Shown: positions 43,069 through 52,370, counted from the first letter of the stretch. The stretch: 64,000 bases of DNA from Aequorivita echinoideorum (GCF_018476645.1 NZ_JAHCTB010000002.1:124001-188000); one strand, 5' to 3'. A program made the numbers and translations. The notes: generated from the letters alone by a model not told the origin.

Positions 43069-43991
43069 TGCAGAAATTCAGCAGCAACGGAAAATTACTT
43101 TTAACGGGCGAGTATGTTGTACTCGATGGTGCCACAGCATTGGCAATCCCCACAAAGTATGGCCAAAGCTTGAAAATTAACCCTTCCACGGAGGATGGGA
43201 TTTTATGGGAAAGTTTAGATAACGATGGAACTGTTTGGTTTTCGGATAAATTTAAAATTGAAAATGGAATTTTCTTTTCTGAAAATAATTTGAATGAAAT
43301 TTCGATCCAACTTTTAAAAATTCTTCAAGAAGCAAAGGATTTGAATCCAGAATTTCTTTCAGAAAGTACAGCAATAAAAATTAAAACCAAGCTCGATTTT
43401 CCAAGAAATTGGGGACTTGGCACCTCGTCTACTCTAATAAATAATATTGCGCAGTGGGCAGAAGTTGATGCTTTTAAACTGCTATGGAAAAGTTTTGGCG
43501 GAAGCGGCTTTGATGTTGCTGCGGCACAACATGACTCCCCTATTTTCTTTGAAAAATCTGGATATGATTGTTCTGTGCAAAAAATACATTTGCCTTGGGA
43601 TTTTTTTACGGACAGATTGTTTTTCATTTATTTAAATGAGAAACAGAATAGTAAAGAGGGCATTAAAAAGTACCGAACTCATTCGGTAAGCAAATCGAAA
43701 ATCTTAAAAATTTCTGACATATCGCGCAAACTTTTGCTGTGTTATACGCTTCAGGATTTTGAGAATTTAATGGTTGCCCACGAACGGATTATTTCAGAAA
43801 TTTTAAAAATTCAGCCCATACAGGAACGTCTTTTTTCAGATTTCAACGGAATTGTAAAAAGTCTTGGCGCCTGGGGAGGCGATTTTGTTTTGGCCACAGG
43901 TGATGTTGCGAATATGGAATATTTCAAAAGAAAAGGTTTTGATACCATCATTCCTTTTGATGAAATGATGAAACAACAAACCGAAAATTAG
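43068..43991 (+). CDS. GHMP-family kinase, probable mevalonate-pathway kinase
   Basis: Protein of 307 residues. GHMP motif 1 KLLLTGEYVVLDGATALAIP (about 8-27), ATP loop PRNWGLGTSSTLI (about 113-125) and motif 3 GAWGGDFVLATG (about 266-277). Its overlap with mvaA points to mevalonate or phosphomevalonate kinase activity; the exact substrate is not determined. The motif 2 Ser-rich loop is GLGTSSTL rather than the usual GLGSSAA. Confidence 0.8.
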   Translation: MQKFSSNGKLLLTGEYVVLDGATALAIPTKYGQSLKINPSTEDGILWESLDNDGTVWFSDKFKIENGIFFSENNLNEISIQLLKILQEAKDLNPEFLSESTAIKIKTKLDFPRNWGLGTSSTLINNIAQWAEVDAFKLLWKSFGGSGFDVAAAQHDSPIFFEKSGYDCSVQKIHLPWDFFTDRLFFIYLNEKQNSKEGIKKYRTHSVSKSKILKISDISRKLLLCYTLQDFENLMVAHERIISEILKIQPIQERLFSDFNGIVKSLGAWGGDFVLATGDVANMEYFKRKGFDTIIPFDEMMKQQTEN

Positions 43992-44076
43992 ATTTTAAAA
44001 AAAACCAATTCCAACACCTTTAAAACAAAAAATTTGATGTGTTTTTTTTGATAATAGATTAGAAATAAGCACTTTG

Positions 44077-44125
44077 AAAACAAAAAACCCGAAACAAAAG
44101 TTTCGGGTTCTTGTGGTGCCTCCAA
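44077..44125 (-). repeat. Duplicated tRNA-Phe 3' end plus terminator, copy 1
   Basis: 49-bp direct repeat matching 44443-44491 at 44 of 49 positions. It contains a terminator hairpin (AACCCGAAAC AAAAG TTTCGGGTT) and the last bases of tRNA-Phe (GGTGCCTCCAA on the plus strand). It is followed by the palindrome CCCCGAAATTTCGGGG and then GAACTAGGGA, which matches the next part of the tRNA. Confidence 0.85.
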
Positions 44126-44144
44126 CCCCGAAATTTCGGGGGAA

Positions 44145-44432
44145 CTAGGGAAGCTTTTTCTTTAAGATATCTGTAAGGATTTCCGGATTGGAAATTACTT
44201 TTTCTAAAAATACCCTACTCTTCATTTTTTTCAGGAATTTTTCAAGAAGTAGAGCCCCATTTCTGTCCGTACATTCATAGCGCAACAAAACCTGCCAATC
44301 TTTTGCCGCTTTCGTGAAATTTTTTTTGAAGTAATGGTTATTGCGTTGCTCCAGCCTCATAGACACATCAGGACTTTCGCCAATATAATATCTGTCTATG
44401 GCTTTTGAATAAATAATATACAGAAAATGCAT
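44145..44432 (-). CDS. GIY-YIG nuclease-domain protein inserted beside tRNA-Phe
   Basis: Protein of 95 residues, the usual length of stand-alone UvrC-N-like GIY-YIG proteins. Motifs: FLYIIYSKAIDRYYIGESPD (YII ... YIG), the Arg in VSMRLEQRNNH and the metal-binding Glu in ALLLEKFLKKMKS. The gene sits exactly between two 49-bp copies of the tRNA-Phe 3' end plus terminator. Such proteins are presumed DNA endonucleases; whether this one drives its own insertion is unproven. No promoter is evident; read-through from tRNA-Phe is possible. Confidence 0.85.
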   Translation of the reverse strand: MHFLYIIYSKAIDRYYIGESPDVSMRLEQRNNHYFKKNFTKAAKDWQVLLRYECTDRNGALLLEKFLKKMKSRVFLEKVISNPEILTDILKKKLP

Positions 44433-44442
44433 CTTCTAAATC

Positions 44443-44479
44443 AAAACAAAAAACCCGAAACTTTTGTTTCGGGTTTTTG

Positions 44480-44491
<12 letters not shown>
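44443..44491 (-). repeat. tRNA-Phe 3' end plus terminator, copy 2 (native)
   Basis: Native partner of the repeat at 44077-44125: terminator hairpin (AACCCGAAAC TTTTG TTTCGGGTT), followed on the plus strand by the 3' end of the intact tRNA-Phe. The hairpin is the reverse complement of that in copy 1. Confidence 0.85.
44447..44477 (-). terminator. tRNA-Phe terminator
   Basis: Stem AACCCGAAAC/GTTTCGGGTT with T-runs on both sides, starting directly after the tRNA 3' end in minus orientation. Confidence 0.8.
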
Positions 44492-44552
<61 letters not shown>

Positions 44553-44565
44553 ATTATTGAGACGG

Positions 44566-44595
44566 CAAATATAAAGCTATTTTCGTTTTCGCAAA
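44566..44595 (-). promoter_or_regulatory. Promoter of tRNA-Phe
   Basis: Minus strand TTTG (44595-44592), 18-bp spacer, TATATTTG (44573-44566). Full Bacteroidota consensus, about 13 nt before the tRNA 5' end. Confidence 0.75.
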
Positions 44596-44672
44596 ACAAT
44601 AGTCGAAAAAAAATAAAATTTATGAATTTTCAATTTAATACGGCATTAACAAATTCTTAATACTTCCCCTTG

Positions 44673-44680
44673 TAATTTTG
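44673..44680 (+). promoter_or_regulatory. -7 promoter element of coaX
   Basis: TAATTTTG, exact TAnnTTTG match, 18 nt before ATG 44698. No clear -33 element. Confidence 0.45.
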
Positions 44681-44697
44681 CTAACTTATTTTCTATG

Positions 44698-45426
44698 ATG
44701 AATCTGGTAATTGATGTAGGCAACACACTCGTAAAACTTGCAGTTTTTGACGGCAAAATTTTACAGCAATCCCGTAAATGCATAAAAAAGGATTTTATGC
44801 ACACGCTGTCTGAAATTGCCGACTCCTTTCCAAATATTGAATATACTTTAGTTTCATCAGTCGGGAAACTGACGGATTTCCAAATGGGCAAACTCAAACA
44901 GCGTTTCAATGCACTTTCACTGAACCACGAAACGAAAGTACCATTCATAAATAAATATGCTACGCCTCAAACGTTGGGTGTAGATAGAATTGCGCTCATA
45001 AGTGCAGCCGCAGATACTTATCCCCGTAAAAATGTATTGGTAATAGATGCCGGCACGTGCATTACCTATGATTTTTTAAACGCCGAAAATGAATATTTGG
45101 GTGGAGCAATTTCCCCTGGTATAAATATTCGGTATAAATCCCTGCATACGTTTACCGAAAAATTACCGTTACTTGATGCAAGCAGTCCTAAAACTATTAT
45201 TGGGAATTCTACCACTGCATCCATACATTCAGGAATTATCAATAGTGTCGTTTACGAGATGGATGGTTTCATTTCTACATATAGGGCCGCTTATGATGAT
45301 TTAACAGTTATTTTAACAGGGGGCGATGCACATTTTTTGCGAGATAGCTTAAAAAATGACATCTTTGCCAACTCAAATTTTTTGTTGGAAGGACTAAACC
45401 ACATTTTAGAACATAACAAGCATTGA
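44698..45426 (+). CDS. coaX: Type III pantothenate kinase
   Basis: ASKHA-fold kinase of 242 residues, first step of coenzyme A synthesis. Motifs: NLVIDVGNTLVKLAVF (phosphate loop), PQTLGVDRIALISAA, VLVIDAGTCITYDFL (second Asp), LGGAISPGINIRYKSLHTFT and VILTGGDAHFL. Two adjacent ATGs exist; 44698 matches the family. It is the first gene of a long run of overlapping genes that continues to the LptC region. Confidence 0.94.
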   Translation: MNLVIDVGNTLVKLAVFDGKILQQSRKCIKKDFMHTLSEIADSFPNIEYTLVSSVGKLTDFQMGKLKQRFNALSLNHETKVPFINKYATPQTLGVDRIALISAAADTYPRKNVLVIDAGTCITYDFLNAENEYLGGAISPGINIRYKSLHTFTEKLPLLDASSPKTIIGNSTTASIHSGIINSVVYEMDGFISTYRAAYDDLTVILTGGDAHFLRDSLKNDIFANSNFLLEGLNHILEHNKH

Positions 45427-46664
45427 TGTTTAGACAGATAATAGCAGGAGTTTTCATACTTTTTTCGGCACTAAGTTTTGCGCAAGAGGGCACCACCTCA
45501 CCTTATTCATACTACGGAATTGGAATCTTAAAATTTCACGGAACTGCTGAAAATAGAGCGATGGGTGGAATTGGTGTTTTTTCGGATAGTATTCACCTTA
45601 ATCTTCAAAACCCTGCTGCTTACGCAGATTTGCGATTAATAAATTTTTCGGTAGGGGCCAGTCACAAAGCTACTACGCAAAAGAATGAAGCAGCCAGCCA
45701 GAATACTTCTGCCACATCTTTGGATTATCTCGCAATCGGAATACCGATGGGAAAATTTGGGTTGGGTTTTGGGTTGATTCCTTACACTTCGGTTGGTTAT
45801 GATTTTCTATCGGAAACTGAATCCGGATCAACCTATTACACTGGAAATGGAGGGTTAAACAAAGCTTTTCTTTCTTTGGCATATCAAGTTACTCCAGAAT
45901 TGAACGTGGGGGTTGATGCCAATTACAATTTCGGGAAAATAGAAAATACTGCCACAACGCAAAGGGAATTTCAAAAGGCTACCCAAGTTTTTAATCGGTC
46001 TGACCTTTTAGGGTTTACCTATAACTTTGGCGCTATGTATAAGCGGATGTTGAATGAAAATCTCCAACTTTCAACATCATTGGTATATACTGTAGGTACC
46101 AATATTACTTCGGAAAATTCCCGAACTATTTCTGTATTGGATCTTTCAACTCCCAATAATACCAATCTTACCGACATTCGTAATATTGCAGTTGGCGATA
46201 CCAATTTTAAATTTCCTTCAGAATTTACAGTTGGTGCCGGAATTGGAAAACCAAAACATTGGGCAATTGCGGCAGAATATTCAAATGAAAAAACGAGCAG
46301 TTTTACCAATCGTTCCCTGACCGATGAAAACGTTTCGTACACCAACGCAAACAAAGCAAGGCTTGGAGGATATTTTATTCCGAATTATAATTCCTTCGGA
46401 AATTACTTCCAGCGAGTGGTTTACAGAGCAGGAATAAGGTTTGAAGAAACCGGATTGAACGTGGGCGGAAAGGATATTGATGAGTTTGGCATATCTTTTG
46501 GAGTTGGGTTACCCGTTGGCCGATTATTCTCAAATGTGAACATAGGAGTTGAAGTTGGCAGACGTGGAACTACGGATTTGGGTCTCATTCAAGAAAATTT
46601 TGTAAATACATTTTTAAGTTTCTCACTAAACGACCGTTGGTTCGAAAAAAGATTATATGATTAA
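45426..46664 (+). CDS. FadL-like outer-membrane protein
   Basis: Protein of 412 residues: signal peptide ending LSFAQ, then SPYSYYGIGILKFHGTAENR and a series of beta-strands typical of outer-membrane barrels related to FadL/OMPP1. Contains AMGGIGVFSD, LNLQNPAAYAD and repeated YxxGxxF strands; ends with a short polar tail. Its position between coaX and the TPR/LptC genes is common in flavobacteria. Function unknown, perhaps transport or envelope integrity. ATG 45426 overlaps the coaX stop (TGATG). Confidence 0.75.
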   Translation: MFRQIIAGVFILFSALSFAQEGTTSPYSYYGIGILKFHGTAENRAMGGIGVFSDSIHLNLQNPAAYADLRLINFSVGASHKATTQKNEAASQNTSATSLDYLAIGIPMGKFGLGFGLIPYTSVGYDFLSETESGSTYYTGNGGLNKAFLSLAYQVTPELNVGVDANYNFGKIENTATTQREFQKATQVFNRSDLLGFTYNFGAMYKRMLNENLQLSTSLVYTVGTNITSENSRTISVLDLSTPNNTNLTDIRNIAVGDTNFKFPSEFTVGAGIGKPKHWAIAAEYSNEKTSSFTNRSLTDENVSYTNANKARLGGYFIPNYNSFGNYFQRVVYRAGIRFEETGLNVGGKDIDEFGISFGVGLPVGRLFSNVNIGVEVGRRGTTDLGLIQENFVNTFLSFSLNDRWFEKRLYD

Positions 46665-46683
46665 TACCAATTATTTAAATACC

Positions 46684-48051
46684 ATGAAAACAAAAGCGAT
46701 TTTATTATTTTCAATTTTAGCACTCACTTTGGGTAGCACAACCTTTGCCCAAGCGCCAGACGACTGTGCTGTTACCCTTTCCTATTTCACGGAGCCCGCA
46801 AAAATTAAAAATTACGAAGCTGCACTTCCCCATTACGAAAAATTGATTACGGAATGTCCAAATTACAATCTTGCTATCTACCAATATGGAGTAAGAATGT
46901 TTGAATATTTTGTAGAGGAAAAAGGCGATAAAAGCAAAGTAAATGATCTCATCAAGGCTTGGGAGTTACGATTGAAAAATTTTCCAGAGCAAACAAAAGA
47001 AGGTGACGTACTTTCTACCATTGCCCAAATAAGGTATGATAATAATGTGGGTACAAAAGCGGAGCAATTCAAAGCTTTTGACGACGCTTTCAAAAAAGAT
47101 CCTGAAAATTTTACCAGCGGTAAGAGCCTTTACGCCTATTTTTCATTGGCAGTAGATCTTCACAGTACTGGCGAAAAAGAGCTTCAGGAAATATTTGATC
47201 TTTACGATGTTATCATCGAAAAATTGGATAAAGAGAAAAATGATCTTGCTGAAAGACTTACTCCTATAATGGAAAAAGAGGAAGCGGGAACAGCATTAAC
47301 CGAGAAGGAAAAAGATGCCAAGGATGTTTATGAAAACAATATTGGTGTTTATGGAACTGTGGAAAGCAGTGTAAATGGTAAGTTAGGCCAACTTGCAGAT
47401 TGCGATAATTTGGTTCCTTTATATTCAAAAGATTTTGAAGAAAAGAAAACAGACGTTAGCTGGGTTAAAAATGCAGCGGGACGCTTGAGCGCCAAAGATT
47501 GTGACGATCCACTTTTCTTTAAATTGGTTCAGCAATTGCACACCCTTGAGCCTTCAGCAAAATCTGCTTACTATTTAGGTAAATTGGCTGAAAAAGATGG
47601 TAAAGGAAGCCAAGCGCTTGAATATTTCAATCAGGCTGCAGACCTTGAAACCAACAATGCAGATAAAGCAAAAATATATTACAGTATAGCTGAAAACTTC
47701 CGCAAAAAAGGAAGCTACGGTCAAGCTAGAACTTACTACAACAAAATGATTGGCGTAAAACCGTCAGCAGGTATTGCTTACTTGAAAATGGCACAGATGA
47801 TTGGTGAAAGCTCTAATAATTGCGGTGGAACCGTTTTTGAAAAGAGAGCCGTGAACTGGTTGGCTGCAGATATGGCAGACAAAGCTGCACGTGTTGATCC
47901 TTCATTATCTTCAACTGCAAGTGCTACTGCAAGCAGCTATAGACAAAGAGCTCCTTCAAAAAGTGACATTTTCAGCGCAGGTATGGGCGGCAAAACTATT
48001 AGCTTTAGCGGATGCTGGGTTGGTGGTAGCGTGAAGGTTCCTAACTTATAA
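46684..48051 (+). CDS. Periplasmic tetratricopeptide-repeat protein
   Basis: Exported protein of 455 residues, signal peptide ending TTFAQ. Helical throughout, with TPR units such as LPHYEKLITECPNYNLAIYQ near the start and AYYLGKLAEKDGKGSQALEY and ARTYYNKMIGVKPSAGIAYL near the end. A charged coiled-coil segment occurs at about 175-215 (DKEKNDLAERLTPIMEKEE). The last 30 residues hold a Gly/Ser-rich strand. A longer start at 46657 would overlap the outer-membrane gene; ATG 46684 fits the signal peptide. Likely an envelope scaffold. Confidence 0.8.
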   Translation: MKTKAILLFSILALTLGSTTFAQAPDDCAVTLSYFTEPAKIKNYEAALPHYEKLITECPNYNLAIYQYGVRMFEYFVEEKGDKSKVNDLIKAWELRLKNFPEQTKEGDVLSTIAQIRYDNNVGTKAEQFKAFDDAFKKDPENFTSGKSLYAYFSLAVDLHSTGEKELQEIFDLYDVIIEKLDKEKNDLAERLTPIMEKEEAGTALTEKEKDAKDVYENNIGVYGTVESSVNGKLGQLADCDNLVPLYSKDFEEKKTDVSWVKNAAGRLSAKDCDDPLFFKLVQQLHTLEPSAKSAYYLGKLAEKDGKGSQALEYFNQAADLETNNADKAKIYYSIAENFRKKGSYGQARTYYNKMIGVKPSAGIAYLKMAQMIGESSNNCGGTVFEKRAVNWLAADMADKAARVDPSLSSTASATASSYRQRAPSKSDIFSAGMGGKTISFSGCWVGGSVKVPNL

Positions 48052-48053
48052 GA

Positions 48054-48629
48054 ATGATCGCACCTATAAATATGCTTAAAAGCGTGATGGCTCTGGTATT
48101 TGCCATCACGCTTTTTGCATGTGAGGGAAATTATGAAAATGTAAAAAGACTAAATCTTTCTGATGGTGCACCCATTGCCGAGGGAAAGGAAATAAACTTC
48201 AAATACACAGATTCCGGAAAACTTATCACCAATCTTATGGCAGATAAACTTTTGGATTACTCTAACCTTACATTTCCCTACAAGGAATTCCCATTAGGAA
48301 TTGAAGTTCTTTTTTGGGATGAAGAAGGCAAAAAAAGTACGGTAACTTCAGATTATGCAATACAGTTTGATGGAACCGGCTTGGTAGACCTTCGCAAAAA
48401 TGTGGTGCTCGTCACAGCGGATAGCGTTGTTTTGCGAGCGAATCAATTGTACTGGGATCAGCAAAATCAATGGGTTTTCACAGACCAGCCGTACCAGATA
48501 AAATTTAAGGATGGATCTTATAACGACGGGGCAATGTTTGACAGCAGTCAAGATTTTACTACCTTTCTGTCGCGAAAAAACCAAGGAGTGCAACTTATAG
48601 ATAAAAAAGCAACCGAAGATGGCCAATAA
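48054..48629 (+). CDS. lptC: LPS transport protein LptC-like lipoprotein
   Basis: Protein of 191 residues; lipobox LFAC (about Cys23), so Cys-anchored unlike the E. coli membrane-spanning LptC. The LptC-like body has repeating strands with KYTDSGKLITNLMADKLLDY and LRKNVVLVTADSVVLRANQL, characteristic of the OstA/LptC beta-jellyroll that carries LPS from the inner membrane. It begins 3 nt after the TPR gene; ATG 48072 is an alternative start. Overlaps the next small gene by 11 nt. Confidence 0.85.
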   Translation: MIAPINMLKSVMALVFAITLFACEGNYENVKRLNLSDGAPIAEGKEINFKYTDSGKLITNLMADKLLDYSNLTFPYKEFPLGIEVLFWDEEGKKSTVTSDYAIQFDGTGLVDLRKNVVLVTADSVVLRANQLYWDQQNQWVFTDQPYQIKFKDGSYNDGAMFDSSQDFTTFLSRKNQGVQLIDKKATEDGQ

Positions 48630-48816
48630 ATTATACCGCCTTTTTGAATACGCATATATTATTATCGCGATATTTTTCGCGTATCAGGCAGTTGTAAATT
48701 GGACCACAGAGCCCAATCGAGCCTATTTGTTTCTGTTTTTTGTAATTGTCGCAATCTTTATGTTTTTCTTCAAAAGAAATTTCAGAAAGAAAATGGAAGA
48801 GCGCAATAAAAAATAA
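48619..48816 (+). CDS. Small two-helix membrane protein downstream of lptC
   Basis: Protein of 65 residues: helix 1 (YAYIIIAIFFAYQAVVNW), a short loop, helix 2 (AYLFLFFVIVAIFMFFF), and a strongly basic tail KRNFRKKMEERNKK. Overlaps lptC by 11 nt in a different frame, so it is co-translated. No named family. Confidence 0.75.
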   Translation: MANKLYRLFEYAYIIIAIFFAYQAVVNWTTEPNRAYLFLFFVIVAIFMFFFKRNFRKKMEERNKK

Positions 48817-48851
48817 AAGGTTTCAAGCTCAAAATCTAAGGCCGCTACCCT

Positions 48852-48859
48852 TAATTTTG
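48852..48859 (+). promoter_or_regulatory. -7 promoter element of the CorC-like gene
   Basis: TAATTTTG matches TAnnTTTG, 31 nt before ATG 48891. It suggests the CorC-like gene can be expressed separately from the lptC run. Confidence 0.45.
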
Positions 48860-48890
48860 CACTTCAAACTTTTATACTTTGAAACTATAA

Positions 48891-50144
48891 ATGGATTACA
48901 GCATTATCATTATTGTTACCATGCTCATTCTCTCGGCTTTCTTCTCCGGGATGGAGATTGCGTACGTTTCTTCAAACAAAATCCATATTGAAATTGAAAA
49001 GAAGCAAAACAGTTTTCTTGCTGAAATTTTAAAAAAAATAACCAAACGTCCTTCAAAATTTATTGCTACCATGCTTGTGGGCAATAATATCGCGCTCGTA
49101 ATCTATGGTTTTTTCATGGGCGATCTTTTGATGGAATATATACCGCTTGCAGGTTTTTCGGGTTTGTTGGTACAGACCATAATCTCAACCTTGGTAATAC
49201 TTCTTACTGCTGAATTTCTTCCGAAGGTTTTCTTTCAGATTTATGCGAATAGCCTCGTCAAAGTGTTCGCGCTCCCCGCCTATTTCTTTTACATCATATT
49301 TTCATTGATTTCAGAATTTATTATTTGGATATCAGATTTGGTTTTGAAGCTCATTTTCAAATCTGAAGGAGATACAGTGCAGTTAAGCTTTAGCAAACTG
49401 GAACTGGGCAATTACATTTCGGAACAAATGGAGATTGCCGAAACGCAGGACGAAATTGATAGTGAAATTCAAATATTTCAAAATGCGCTGGATTTTTCTG
49501 AAGTGAAATCCCGGGAAGCAATGATTCCCCGAACCGAGGTGGTGGCCGTTGATATTGAAACTTCGCCGAAGGAATTGGCAAAAATCTTCACTGAGACCGG
49601 ACTTTCAAAAATTTTGGTTTTCAAAGAAAATATCGATGATATATTGGGGTATGTCCATTCCTTTGAACTCTTCAAAAAACCTTCAACCCTAAAAAAAATC
49701 TTGATGCCCGTTGTTTTTGTGCCCGAAACGATGCTGGTAAAAGATGTCTTGGGAATCTTGAGCAAAAAACGAAAAAGTCTGGCCGTAGTAATTGATGAAT
49801 ACGGCGGCACCAGCGGTATTATTACGGTGGAGGATATTATTGAGGAACTTTTTGGGGACATTGAGGATGAGCACGATAGCATTGCGCTTATTGAAGAAGA
49901 TTTGGGCGAGGGCGTATATCGTTTTTCGGCACGGCTGGAAGTTGATTATATTAACGAGACTTTTAAACTGGACCTTGAGGAGAGTGAAAACTACGAGACC
50001 CTTGGCGGACTTATTGTAAACCATACCGAAGAAATCCCCGAAAAGGGCGAAACCGTTGAAATGGAAGATTATATATTTACCATTCTTGAAGTTTCAAGTA
50101 CCAAGATTGAGTTGGTAGAAGTGAAAAAAATCACTGAAGACTAG
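48891..50144 (+). CDS. CNNM/CBS-pair transporter (CorC/HlyC family)
   Basis: Protein of 417 residues. N-terminal CNNM (DUF21) membrane domain with about four helices (1-185), starting SIIIIVTMLILSAFFSGMEI; CBS pair (about 205-315) with AMIPRTEVVAVDIET and VIDEYGGTSGIITVEDIIEE; C-terminal CorC_HlyC domain (about 330-415) with FSARLEVDYINETF and TLGGLIVNHTEEIPEKGETV. Family members export or sense Mg2+/Co2+; related GldE proteins act in gliding, but I cannot separate these roles by eye. Confidence 0.9.
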   Translation: MDYSIIIIVTMLILSAFFSGMEIAYVSSNKIHIEIEKKQNSFLAEILKKITKRPSKFIATMLVGNNIALVIYGFFMGDLLMEYIPLAGFSGLLVQTIISTLVILLTAEFLPKVFFQIYANSLVKVFALPAYFFYIIFSLISEFIIWISDLVLKLIFKSEGDTVQLSFSKLELGNYISEQMEIAETQDEIDSEIQIFQNALDFSEVKSREAMIPRTEVVAVDIETSPKELAKIFTETGLSKILVFKENIDDILGYVHSFELFKKPSTLKKILMPVVFVPETMLVKDVLGILSKKRKSLAVVIDEYGGTSGIITVEDIIEELFGDIEDEHDSIALIEEDLGEGVYRFSARLEVDYINETFKLDLEESENYETLGGLIVNHTEEIPEKGETVEMEDYIFTILEVSSTKIELVEVKKITED

Positions 50145-50233
50145 ATTTTCAATGAATCCTTATTTTTTCTTGTTAACCTTTTCATAAATGGTGGGAAAAT
50201 GGTATTTTCGCCCCCTATAAATTTGAACATCAA

Positions 50234-52351
50234 ATGGCAATATTAAACAGTATTAGAAAACGGGGGATATTCCTTATCCTTATTATCGCTTTGGCTTTAT
50301 TCGCATTTATTTTAAGTGACATTTTAACAAAGGGCAGCACCGGACCAAAAGGTGGGGACAACATCGCTACCGTAAATGGCACCGATATCTCACGCCAATC
50401 CTTTATGGAAAATGTGGAGATGGCACAACAGCAAATGGGGCCTAACAGCAATTCCACCCAAGCTATGAATATGGTATGGGAGCGTGAACTTCGCCGTGTG
50501 ATTATGGAGGAGCAGATAGAAAAAGCTGGAATTACAGTGGAGAAAGCGCAAATTGATAACGCTTTGAAAACTTCACTTGCAAACAATCCCACGTTCCTTA
50601 ACGACGCTGGTGAGGTTGATGATGCCAAAGTACAGGAATATATTGCAAGTATTAAAAATTCAAACAAGCAAGCGTACGACCAGTGGCTGGCCTATGAAGA
50701 AAATACTGCAAAAAGTATTTTGCAAAACACCTATATGAATATGGTTAAAGGTGGTATGCGCGCTACGGTTGCTGAAGGTGAAGAGGACTACCGTTTCCAA
50801 AATGACAATGTAAGTTTTGAATATGTGTACATTCCGTATTCAAAAATCCCGGATGCTGAAATTACCGTTTCGGACGATGAAATAAAAAAATATATTTCTG
50901 AACATCCAAAGGAATATCAAGTTGACCCACAGGCTGATATTCAATATGTTTTCTTTAGCGAAGAACCTTCACAAGCAGATATCGCCGATGCTGAAACCGC
51001 TACCGCTGCCATGCTAAACAACAAAGTGGAATTCAACAGTGGCACAAAGATGAACGATACCATCGCTGGTTTCAGAAATGCAAAAAATTACGAGGAATAT
51101 GTAAATGCAAATTCAGATGTTCCATATTACGACCGCTGGATGTTCAAAAAAGATTTGCCAGCGAGCGTTGCAGATACTTTGATCAATCTTAACCAAGGTA
51201 ACGTTTACGGGCCTTACAGAGTTGACAATACGTATAATCTTTCCAAAGTTTTGGAGACAAAGCAAATGCCAGATAGCACTACCTCAAAACATATTTTGAT
51301 TAGATACGTTGGAACGATGCGCGCTCCCGAAACCATCACAAGAACTAAAGAAGAAGCGAAGACGCTTGCTGATAGCCTTTTGACTGTTGTGAAAAAGGAC
51401 AAAACGAAATTTGCCGAACTTGCAACACAATTTTCTGATGATACTTCAAAAAGCAATGGAGGCGATTTAGGCCCTGCCGCTCCCGGTATGATGGTTCCTG
51501 CTTTCAACGATTTTATATTTGGAAATGCTCCGGGCAGCATCGGGTTGGTTGAAACAGATTTTGGCTACCACGTTGTGGAAGTAACCAAACAAACGGAGCC
51601 AAAGAAAGCCGTGAAATTGGCTACCGTAGTTAAAAATATTGAAGCTTCGGAAAAAACGAATAACGATGTATTTACAAATGCATCAAAGTTTGAGGTTGCC
51701 GTACAAAAAGGTGATTTCGCCGAAGTAGCAAAAACCCAGAACAAAGAAGTAAAACCCGTGAACAAAATTGGTTTTATGGATGCTAATATTCCCGGTATTG
51801 GAAACAACAGATCGATTGTAACCTGGGCTTTCAATGAAGAAACTGAGGTAGGCGATACCAAAAGATTTAGTACGCCAGAGGGCTATGTAATTGCCCAACT
51901 TACGCGCAGAAACGAAAAAGGATTAATGTCAGTAAGCGAAGCCTCAGCTACAGTAACGCCTATTCTTCGGAATAAGAAAAAAGCCGAGAAAATCCGTGAA
52001 TCCATCAAAGGAAATACCCTTGAAGAAATAGCCAAAGAACAACAAGTTGCCGTACAAAACGCAAGTGCAGTGAGTATGTCTAGCCCATTGGTTCCCGGTG
52101 CCGGCAACGAGCCAAAGGTTGTTGGCGCCGCATTTGGCAAAAAAGCCGGAGAAACCACATCGTTGATTGATGGCAAAACGGGTGTTTTCAAGCTAAAGGT
52201 TACCGCTATTAACGCTGCCCCGAAATTGCAGTCCTATTCAAATTATGCGAATCAATTAACTGCTAAATCTGCTCCAGCGGCAAACTCTGGAGTTTACAAT
52301 GCATTGAAGAAAAATGCTGATATTGAGGACAATCGCGCATCTTTCTATTAA
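50234..52351 (+). CDS. Membrane-anchored peptidyl-prolyl isomerase, PpiD-like
   Basis: Protein of 705 residues: one N-terminal membrane helix (GIFLILIIALALFAFILSDI, about 11-30) with a periplasmic bulk. SurA/PpiD N-terminal chaperone region (about 40-220; IATVNGTDISRQSFMENVEM), one clear parvulin domain (about 350-460; TSKHILIRYVG, FAELATQFSDDTSKSNGGDL then GP, FGYHVVEVTK) and a C-terminal extension similar to PpiD. It assists folding of exported proteins. Monocistronic; followed by a hairpin. Confidence 0.9.
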   Translation: MAILNSIRKRGIFLILIIALALFAFILSDILTKGSTGPKGGDNIATVNGTDISRQSFMENVEMAQQQMGPNSNSTQAMNMVWERELRRVIMEEQIEKAGITVEKAQIDNALKTSLANNPTFLNDAGEVDDAKVQEYIASIKNSNKQAYDQWLAYEENTAKSILQNTYMNMVKGGMRATVAEGEEDYRFQNDNVSFEYVYIPYSKIPDAEITVSDDEIKKYISEHPKEYQVDPQADIQYVFFSEEPSQADIADAETATAAMLNNKVEFNSGTKMNDTIAGFRNAKNYEEYVNANSDVPYYDRWMFKKDLPASVADTLINLNQGNVYGPYRVDNTYNLSKVLETKQMPDSTTSKHILIRYVGTMRAPETITRTKEEAKTLADSLLTVVKKDKTKFAELATQFSDDTSKSNGGDLGPAAPGMMVPAFNDFIFGNAPGSIGLVETDFGYHVVEVTKQTEPKKAVKLATVVKNIEASEKTNNDVFTNASKFEVAVQKGDFAEVAKTQNKEVKPVNKIGFMDANIPGIGNNRSIVTWAFNEETEVGDTKRFSTPEGYVIAQLTRRNEKGLMSVSEASATVTPILRNKKKAEKIRESIKGNTLEEIAKEQQVAVQNASAVSMSSPLVPGAGNEPKVVGAAFGKKAGETTSLIDGKTGVFKLKVTAINAAPKLQSYSNYANQLTAKSAPAANSGVYNALKKNADIEDNRASFY

Positions 52352-52370
52352 TAAAATTTTAAACTTAATG

